Source: a candidate division KSB1 bacterium (GTDB lineage Bacteria; Zhuqueibacterota; Zhuqueibacteria; Zhuqueibacterales; Zhuqueibacteraceae). Taken from it: 64,000 bases of DNA. A model generated the notes under the pieces. The model had not been told where the DNA came from. It ran no database searches and saw nothing but the letters and a program-made list of their open reading frames with translations. Positions 58,768-64,000 of this stretch are shown here, one piece after another. A program made the position numbers and the translations under genes. Each line of letters starts with the position of its first letter. The first letter of the stretch is position 1. The stretch is from assembly GCA_034506255.1 (NCBI GenBank), contig JAPDPX010000001.1, forward strand, positions 310,001 through 374,000. Reading direction: 5' to 3'.

Positions 58768-59010
58768 GTGAGATTTACGCAAGCGCCAACTCCGATGGGG
58801 TCGACAATCCAGGCCGTGTTTGATGTTACCTGCGGCAACCTCATCATGCTCTACGGCACCATGACGGCCGGCGCGCCGCAACTGACGATCACCGTGGTGC
58901 CGGGCTTTGGCACGGATCAGCTCGTGGGCCTAGCCGGCAAGATGGCGATCACGATCGCCGACGGCAGGCACTCGTACGACTTCGAATACACGCTCGCCGA
59001 AGTCCCTTGA
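58768..59010 (+). pseudogene. 3' part of a DUF3224-family gene
   Basis: The frame from GTG 58768 reads GAPQLTITVVPGFGTDQLVG then LAGKMAITIADGRHSYDFEY and TLAEVP before the stop. This is the conserved C-terminal half of DUF3224 proteins (usual length about 130). The first strands are missing; upstream the frame stops at 58753. It may be a truncated gene still translated, but no ribosome binding site is seen. Confidence 0.6.
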
Positions 59011-59091
59011 AAACTCGGTCGTCTCAGGTCCGACAGTTCTCGATGAGCGCGTGGTTTCGGAAGCTTGGATGAAACAAACGAGGAAATAAAA

Positions 59092-59454
59092 ATGGCTGTC
59101 ATGTCTATCGTATATATCGCCGTCGCGGTTCACTTGGCGCTGCTGGCCGTTGCTTCGGGCGTGGCCAAGCTGCGGCGCACGCCGCACGTCGTGAAGTCGA
59201 TCAACGAGATTGCCCGCGTGCCGATGAAATGGTTTCCGTGGCTCGCGGCGTGTGAGTTCGCGGGCGCAGCCGGATTGCTGCTCGGTATCGCCGTCGTGCC
59301 CGTTGGGCTTGCGGCGGCGGTCGGGCTGGTGCTCTATTTTCTCGGCGCAATCGTCGCGCACGCGCGCGTGGGCGATTTCAAGGGAATCGGCGCGCCGGCG
59401 TTTCCGTTTGGCCTGGCCGTGGCGTGCTTGGTGACGCGGATTCTCAGCGCCTAA
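59092..59454 (+). CDS. DoxX-like membrane protein
   Basis: A 120-residue four-helix membrane protein of the DoxX-like family (ATG 59092, GAGGAAAT upstream). Landmarks are VHLALLAVASGVAKLRRTPH, MKWFPWLAACEFAGAAGLLL and ARVGDFKGIGAPAF. It differs from the DoxX-like protein at 38740, sharing only the fold. The function is unknown. Confidence 0.85.
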   Translation: MAVMSIVYIAVAVHLALLAVASGVAKLRRTPHVVKSINEIARVPMKWFPWLAACEFAGAAGLLLGIAVVPVGLAAAVGLVLYFLGAIVAHARVGDFKGIGAPAFPFGLAVACLVTRILSA

Positions 59455-59492
59455 CGCGCGTGAATTGACAAAATTAAAATCATACTGACTGT

Positions 59493-59509
59493 GCAGACAA
59501 GATGTCTGC
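59493..59509. repeat. GCAGACAAGATGTCTGC palindrome (family G)
   Basis: A 17-base palindrome; related forms are GCAGACAAGATGCCTGC at 53343-53359 and GCAGACTTCCCGTCTGC at 60688-60704. Each lies in an intergenic gap. Confidence 0.65.
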
Positions 59510-59533
59510 GCCACCCTCTGCGATTTCAAACGA

Positions 59534-60115
59534 ATGAACTCGGCAGGCAACAAAGAAACGGCAAAGATCCGAAATTGGGCAACGGGGTATAACCAAATCG
59601 TAAACGTATTTTGGTCCATCTTAAACCTTACCCCGATCGGTTGTTTCTGTTTTATGGCCATGGATTTGAAATGGCTTTATATCATCCTGGCCATAAGCCT
59701 GGCGGCCGGTTTTCTGCCCAATGCTTTTTTTGACAGAATGCAATTGAGCCAATCAGTTTCTTTCTATCGAGCAATCGGGATGCGAACGGTCAAAAAATAT
59801 ACGCAGGACGGCGATCTCGTCAACCGATGGATTAGAAGAAAATTTCCGCAGTACAGAGTCTTTGAGCACGGCGCCTCGCTGCAAAAACATTTGAACAAAG
59901 CTTATGGGATAGAAAAAATCCATTTCCTCATGTTTTTGTTTTTTCTGTTGACGGGCATTTATGCTTTAATCCACGGCCGCGTATGGTGGGCGGCGATTAT
60001 CACCGTCAATAATTTGGTTTTTAATGTATATCCGAATTTATTGCAACAGTACAATCGACTCCGGCTCAGACAGTTAATGAAAAAATTTCCCGCAAAGCCC
60101 TCGCTCACACCATGA
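59534..60115 (+). CDS. CrtO-like acyltransferase-family membrane protein
   Basis: A 193-residue membrane protein with about four hydrophobic segments. The C-terminal half, IEKIHFLMFLFFLLTGIYAL then WWAAIITVNNLVFNVYPNLL and QQYNRLRL, matches proteins annotated as glycosyl-4,4'-diaponeurosporenoate acyltransferase (CrtO) family. No carotenoid genes are nearby, so the enzymatic role is unclear. No strong ribosome binding site precedes ATG 59534. Confidence 0.65.
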   Translation: MNSAGNKETAKIRNWATGYNQIVNVFWSILNLTPIGCFCFMAMDLKWLYIILAISLAAGFLPNAFFDRMQLSQSVSFYRAIGMRTVKKYTQDGDLVNRWIRRKFPQYRVFEHGASLQKHLNKAYGIEKIHFLMFLFFLLTGIYALIHGRVWWAAIITVNNLVFNVYPNLLQQYNRLRLRQLMKKFPAKPSLTP

Positions 60116-60191
60116 ACGAACCCAACTTGCATTGCGCGAGCTTGAAGTGTTTGCCCGCAGAAACTTGATTACCTTTCATGAAGGAACGTTT

Positions 60192-60677
60192 ATGAATGTT
60201 GATTCCGCAGCACTCTCATTGGAAAAGCCGAAAGCTCATCAAGCCATCTTTTGGGGCGGTTTGATCGCCGGAACCCTGGACATCCTGACCGCTTTCATCA
60301 ACAGCGGCTTGCGCGGCGCAGGCCCAACGCGCGTCCTGCAAGCAATTGCCAGCGGGCTTCTTGGCGCAGAGGCTTTCGAAGGTGGTTTCACAACCGCCGC
60401 CCTCGGCCTCGCGCTGCACTTCTTCATCGCGACGACGGCAACCGCGGTTTACTATGCCGCGAGCCGCAAGCTCAAGTTGCTGGTTGATCAGCCCATTGTT
60501 TGCGGTTTGGCTTACGGCATTCCGGTTTACGTGGTGATGAATCTCATCGTGCTGCCGCTCTCCGCGGTGCCTTTCAAACCCCCACACACGTTAGGCACCG
60601 TGGTCACCGCTGCATTGATTCTCATGTTCTGCGTCGGGCTGCCGATCGCGCTCGTCGTGCGCCGGTACTCGGAATAA
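60192..60677 (+). CDS. Small multipass membrane protein, paralog B
   Basis: A 161-residue paralog of 54672-55157 with the same length and four membrane segments. The two differ mainly in the first 25 residues and in the last third (PHTLGTVVTAALILMFCVGL here). The central DNA is almost identical, suggesting recent duplication or gene conversion. AAGGAAC precedes ATG 60192; an upstream in-frame start at 60132 is less likely. Confidence 0.75.
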   Translation: MNVDSAALSLEKPKAHQAIFWGGLIAGTLDILTAFINSGLRGAGPTRVLQAIASGLLGAEAFEGGFTTAALGLALHFFIATTATAVYYAASRKLKLLVDQPIVCGLAYGIPVYVVMNLIVLPLSAVPFKPPHTLGTVVTAALILMFCVGLPIALVVRRYSE

Positions 60678-60754
60678 TATGAGTAGCGCAGACTTCCCGT
60701 CTGCAAGCTAACGGTCGTTTGAAATTCTTGAAATAGAAAGGAAATGGAGCAAGC

Positions 60755-61243
60755 ATGAACTCAACAACCGATGCAAAGCGCGAAATGCTGCGCCACACCG
60801 TGGCAACATTAGCCTATCGCGGCGGCAAAGCTGTGCGCCACGCGCTGGAAAGCTTCGCCACGTTTCGCATTGGCGAAAGCACGCGAACGCCGGAAAAAAT
60901 TCTGGCGCATATCGGCGATCTGTTGGACTGGGCATTGTCATTGGCTCAAGGCAAGCACGTCTGGCACGACTCCACGCCGCTGCCGTGGGAGCAAGAGGTG
61001 GAGCGCTTTTTCTCCGCGCTGAAAAAGTTTGACGATTACCTGGCTTCAGCTGCGCCCCTCGCGTCTTCCGCGGAGAAATTGTTTCAAGGGCCGATCGCAG
61101 ATGCGCTCACTCACGTCGGGCAAATCGCCATGCTGCGGCGCTTGGCCGGCGCGCCGGTTCGCGGCGAGAATTACTTCAAAGCGGATATTGTTGCGGGCCG
61201 TGTTGGCGCTGAACAATCTGCGGCGCGCGTCGAGTTTGAATGA
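60755..61243 (+). CDS. DinB-like four-helix protein
   Basis: A 162-residue protein resembling DinB-like proteins: ILAHIGDLLDWALSLAQGKH has the first histidine and DALTHVGQIAMLRRLAGAPV the last. The family's usual second histidine pair is not obvious, so metal binding is uncertain. The function is unknown. GGAG lies before the ATG. The next gene overlaps its end. Confidence 0.7.
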   Translation: MNSTTDAKREMLRHTVATLAYRGGKAVRHALESFATFRIGESTRTPEKILAHIGDLLDWALSLAQGKHVWHDSTPLPWEQEVERFFSALKKFDDYLASAAPLASSAEKLFQGPIADALTHVGQIAMLRRLAGAPVRGENYFKADIVAGRVGAEQSAARVEFE

Positions 61244-61630
61244 TGGAAACGGTGACGACCAGATCGCCACGTACTCGCAAGCCCAACCGCTCGCGTTGCG
61301 GACGATCTGCGATCTCCTGCGCGAGTTGATTGACACCGCCCTTCCCAAGGCGACTTCCAAGGTATGGCACGGCAGCCCGGTGTGGTTTATTGATGACAAT
61401 CCCGTTGTCGGTTACAACGCGACTGCGAAGACCGTGAATCTCTTGTTCTGGAATGGACAGGCATTCGACGAGGCCGGCCTTAAACCTGTGGGCAAATACC
61501 GGCGGCGCAGGCCATGTTCGGTGATGCCGTCGAGATCGACCCCAACGTCGTTCGCCGCTGGCTGAAGAAGGCCGCGTTGGATGTCTTTGACTCCAAGGCG
61601 TTTTTTAAGAAGCTCCGCGAGGAAAAGTGA
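61236..61630 (+). pseudogene. DUF1801-family gene with a one-base frameshift
   Basis: The frame from TTG 61236 reads LRTICDLLRELIDTALPKAT, VWHGSPVWFIDDNPVVGYNA, VNLLFWNGQAFDEAGLKPVG and KY, then runs out of family similarity near 61502. The other frame continues AAQAMFGDAVEIDPNVVRRW then LKKAALDVFDSKAFF to the stop at 61628-61630. One base is missing in CGGCGGCG (expected CGGGCGGCG, giving KYRAAQAMF). It may be a real mutation or a sequence error. It is homologous to 26042-26431. Confidence 0.8.
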
Positions 61631-61631
61631 A

Positions 61632-62498
61632 ATGACTTTGCACCTAGCCCGAGTGGGCGGAATAACATTGTTGATGGGGCTGTGTATGATTTACCCCTTT
61701 CTTCCGGGAGAGTACGATGTATTGGCGGTGCCGCTGTCGACAATGGTTCAGTTGTTGGGAGCGGCTGGACTGTTGCTCGTTCCGATAGGAGCCCTATGGC
61801 TGGTATATGAAGTGAGGGCGCGGGCTCAAAAGAAACGAAATCTCCACAATCCAGAGAGGGGATACTACTTCGCAATCGCTTCGGTGATCACAGCTTCCAT
61901 TCTCGCAACCGCGGTATCTTTTGGTGTGTGTAGCATCAGCATTGCTCTGGGCGTTCTTCTTCTTGCTCTTTGGTTTTACAATATGTATAGATTGCTCCCA
62001 AGACTGAGGCTGTTGAAAAAGGCAGAGGCCGAGAACATCAATCCCGCACCGTTGTATCTCCTTGTCGTACCATTTGCTGCACTGCTCTTTCAGGTAGTGC
62101 TCGCTGCCCCGCTAACGGAATTCAGCAGGAAGCGTGCAATCGCAAACAGCAACGAATTCGTCAGGGACATTGAGGCATATCACGACAGATACGGCCACTA
62201 TCCCGTTTCTCTCGCAGCAATGTGGAAGGATTACTATCCTGATGTCGTCGGTATTGAGAAGTTCCACTACTCGCAGTTCGGCGAATCATACAATCTCTTC
62301 TTTGAGCAGCCGAGATTTTTATTCGACAACATTGGCACGAGAGAATGGGTCGTATACAACCCCAATGACGAACATCGCATGTTCAGCCACACAGCTTGGT
62401 TGCTGCTTCTAACGCCGGAAGAGCTGGAAAGAAGTCAGGGCTGGTATGCTGTCCATGATGCCAAAGTCCCTCATTGGAAATATTTTTGGTTTGATTGA
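61632..62498 (+). CDS. Membrane protein of unknown function
   Basis: A 288-residue protein with about four membrane segments (near 10-30, 36-60, 82-123 as a pair, and 147-167). A soluble C-terminal half follows (FVRDIEAYHDRYGHYPVSLA, WVVYNPNDEHRMFSHTAWLL). The second part resembles the prepilin-like or type-II-secretion-G-like segment Y-x-x-R-x-G-x-Y-P-x-S found in some envelope proteins. I do not recognise the family. Base composition is lower in GC than neighbours. Confidence 0.65.
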   Translation: MTLHLARVGGITLLMGLCMIYPFLPGEYDVLAVPLSTMVQLLGAAGLLLVPIGALWLVYEVRARAQKKRNLHNPERGYYFAIASVITASILATAVSFGVCSISIALGVLLLALWFYNMYRLLPRLRLLKKAEAENINPAPLYLLVVPFAALLFQVVLAAPLTEFSRKRAIANSNEFVRDIEAYHDRYGHYPVSLAAMWKDYYPDVVGIEKFHYSQFGESYNLFFEQPRFLFDNIGTREWVVYNPNDEHRMFSHTAWLLLLTPEELERSQGWYAVHDAKVPHWKYFWFD

Positions 62499-62580
62499 CT
62501 CGCTGCGAAGGTTGTTTTTTGCTCTACGATTTGCAACGAAATAAAGAACCCGAGGCAATAAGGAATAAAATGGAGTTCGT

Positions 62581-63000
62581 ATGCTTTCCCAACCACTCAT
62601 TTGCGTGCGTGATGTCGAAGCGAGCAGCCGCTGGTATCAGCGCCTGCTGGGTTGCCAGAGCGCCCATGGCGGCGCCGAGTATGAACGGCTGGTTTCGCAG
62701 GGCAAATTGGTTTTGCAACTGCACCGCTGGGACGTGGAGCACCATCATGGCCCCATCGGAAATCCCGATCTTAAGCCATACGGAAATGGCGTGCTGTTGT
62801 GGTTCGAGATCGACGATTTCGACGCCGCCGTTGCCCGCGCCAAAGAGCTGAACGCCGAGATTGTCATGCCGCGCCACCGCAATCCTCCCGACGGCAACGG
62901 CGGTCCGAATCACTGGGAATTATGGCTGCGCGATCCCAATGGCTACACCGTGGTTTTAGCCAGCCCGGACGGTTCCGCGGATGGAGACTGGAGACCTTGA
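62581..63000 (+). CDS. VOC-family protein
   Basis: A 139-residue VOC protein: LICVRDVEASSRWYQRLLGC, KLVLQLHRWDVEHHHG, NGVLLWFEIDDFDAAVARAK and PNHWELWLRDPNGYTVVLAS. The conserved His and Glu metal ligands of the fold are present (H in LQLH, E in WELWLRD). GGAG is nine bases before ATG 62581. The substrate is unknown. Confidence 0.87.
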   Translation: MLSQPLICVRDVEASSRWYQRLLGCQSAHGGAEYERLVSQGKLVLQLHRWDVEHHHGPIGNPDLKPYGNGVLLWFEIDDFDAAVARAKELNAEIVMPRHRNPPDGNGGPNHWELWLRDPNGYTVVLASPDGSADGDWRP

Positions 63001-63006
63001 GGGAGC

Positions 63007-63546
63007 ATGAAAACCTATATCATTCTATTGCGTGGCGTCACGCCCACCGGCAAAAACAAAGTGCTCATGGCGCCCTTGCGCGCTGCGCTTGAGAACGCCG
63101 GGCTCAAGGATGTGAAAACGTACATTCAAAGCGGCAACATCATTGCCACCTCAGGCTTGAGTCAGTCCGAAGTTGAAAAACTTGTGCATGAGGTAATCAA
63201 TAAACACTTTGGCGGAGACATCGTGGTTCTCGCGAGAACGGCGAGCCAATTTCGCAACATACTCGCGCACAATCCATTTAAGAAAGCCGATACCGCAAAA
63301 CTCTATTTGACGCTGCTCGCCGTCAAACCTGAAGGGCGTTTGGTCAAAGAGTTCCTCGCTCCAGGGTATTCGCCAGATCAGGTGAAGGTGATCGGCGACG
63401 TGGTGTACGTTCTCTGTGCCACCAAATACAGGGACTCGAAGGCAAACAACAGTTTTATCGAACGAAAGCTCAGAGTGGCGGCGACGACGCGCATCTACAA
63501 TACCATATCGAAGCTTGTTGAGTTGAGCAAAGGGATGAAAAAATAA
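63007..63546 (+). CDS. DUF1697-family protein
   Basis: A 179-residue DUF1697 protein: YIILLRGVTPTGKNKVLMAP then LENAGLKDVKTYIQSGNIIA, the family's opening; ARTASQFRNILAHNPF; and the end NSFIERKLRVAATTRIYNTI. The function is unknown. GAGGGAG is in the six-base gap after the VOC gene. The next gene overlaps by one base (TAATG), so the three genes from 62581 probably form an operon. Confidence 0.9.
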   Translation: MKTYIILLRGVTPTGKNKVLMAPLRAALENAGLKDVKTYIQSGNIIATSGLSQSEVEKLVHEVINKHFGGDIVVLARTASQFRNILAHNPFKKADTAKLYLTLLAVKPEGRLVKEFLAPGYSPDQVKVIGDVVYVLCATKYRDSKANNSFIERKLRVAATTRIYNTISKLVELSKGMKK

Positions 63547-63944
63547 TGAAAAAAACTGCTTCAAGCCTAAAACGCGCGCCAGCCAAAGACGTCGATGCAT
63601 ATCTTGCCTCGGCGCCAAAAGAGTTGCGGCCGGTTCTCGAAAATTTGCGCCAGGCCATCAAAGCCGTAGCGCCAAAGGCCGAAGAGGTGATCAGCTACCA
63701 AATTCCGACCTACAAGTATCACGGGCCATTGGTTCATTTTATGGCGCGTGCGAGTCATTGCAGCTTCATTACGGTGAATAAAGAGGTTTTGAAAAAATTC
63801 AAAGCCGAGCTTGAAAATTTTGACACGTCCGGAACCACGATCCATTTCACGGCTGAGAATCCGCTTCCGGCTGCGCTCGTCAAGAAAATCGTCAAAGCGA
63901 GAGTTGCCGAGAATGAAGCGCAGGCCAAACTGAAACGGAAGTGA
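63546..63944 (+). CDS. DUF1801/YdhG-like protein
   Basis: A 132-residue DUF1801 protein of the YdhG-like type (DVDAYLASAPKELRPVLENL, EEVISYQIPTYKYHGPLVHF, ASHCSFIT, and a lysine-rich tail). It may bind iron, as proposed for YdhG, but that is family knowledge only. Start overlaps the preceding stop. Confidence 0.88.
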   Translation: MKKTASSLKRAPAKDVDAYLASAPKELRPVLENLRQAIKAVAPKAEEVISYQIPTYKYHGPLVHFMARASHCSFITVNKEVLKKFKAELENFDTSGTTIHFTAENPLPAALVKKIVKARVAENEAQAKLKRK

Positions 63945-63955
63945 TGAGGATAACG

Positions 63956-64000
63956 ATGACTTCAAAAAAAGCACGACCGACAAACATCGCGGAATACATT
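63956..64000 (+). CDS. Start of a gene cut by the window end
   Basis: ATG 63956 begins TSKKARPTNIAEYI, which is how DUF1801-type proteins often start. Only 15 codons are visible. It is the fourth possible DUF1801-related gene in the window, in tandem with the previous one. Confidence 0.5.
   Translation, partial: MTSKKARPTNIAEYI

Noticed and set aside
1..64000. tRNA, rRNA or riboswitch genes
   Set aside because: I looked for conserved tRNA T-loop and rRNA segments and saw none; a covariance-model search would be needed to exclude small RNAs.

Overview
The window looks like a piece of a GC-rich chromosome from the FCB superphylum (Bacteroidota, Ignavibacteria, Calditrichota or candidate division KSB1). 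My best guess is KSB1 or Calditrichota, from gene content only: a PorV/PorQ-type outer-membrane protein beside a large secreted protein with a type-IX-secretion-like C-terminus, a GWxTD-domain protein, a CarboxypepD_reg-type TonB receptor and a two-component-propeller (reg_prop) histidine kinase. Every intact gene I can support is on the + strand. I see no tRNA, rRNA, CRISPR array or intact transposase.

Region 1 (about 0.2-6.3 kb) is an accessory operon for nitrous oxide reductase: a NosB-like membrane protein, a YwiC-NosD fusion, the NosF ATPase, the NosL copper lipoprotein, the NosY permease and a membrane-anchored FGE/SUMF1-fold protein that lacks the catalytic cysteines. nosZ is presumably just left of the window. 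Region 2 (6.6-12.4 kb) is a CBS-domain protein, a TPR protein, a STAS protein and an ExbB-ExbD-ExbD-TonB energising complex, then OsmC. Region 3 (12.5-22.8 kb) is low-oxygen/NO physiology and transport: cydA, cydB, an NnrS-like protein, an AspT-fold transporter with RCK_C domains, a CPA-type antiporter, and a GAF-AAA+ sigma-54 activator of NorR-like architecture.

Region 4 (20.4-24.2 kb) is a gene graveyard: a minus-strand GxxExxY remnant, a gutted Ser/Thr kinase-TPR gene and a frameshifted YCII gene. Region 5 (24.4-40.7 kb) is an island of short, mostly single-domain genes, all in one direction: SRPBCC/AHSA1, DUF1801, DUF4256, three alpha/beta hydrolases, an NmrA-like protein, two DHFR/RibD-like proteins, several VOC proteins, MATE, an AAC(3)-I-like acetyltransferase, DoxX and DinB. 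It shows segmental duplication, in-frame deletion, gene fragments at junctions, and several unrelated families of palindromic intergenic repeats.

Region 6 (40.8-57.6 kb) is an envelope and signalling block: a 1093-aa propeller histidine kinase, a LuxR-type response regulator, an orphan receiver protein, a DUF4397 lipoprotein, a TonB-dependent receptor, a 1122-aa secreted protein, a PorV-like protein, a GWxTD protein and a cytochrome P460. Region 7 (57.8 kb to the end) resumes the small-gene island: DUF1223, VOC and DUF3224 fragments, DoxX, a CrtO-like protein, a paralog of the 54.7-kb membrane protein, a DinB-like protein, a frameshifted DUF1801 gene, VOC, DUF1697 and DUF1801.

The window therefore joins a denitrification/microaerobic energy block to a highly plastic accessory island. 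The most unusual items are the YwiC-NosD fusion, the remodelled small-gene island with its palindromic repeat families, and the graded decay of genes at its edges.
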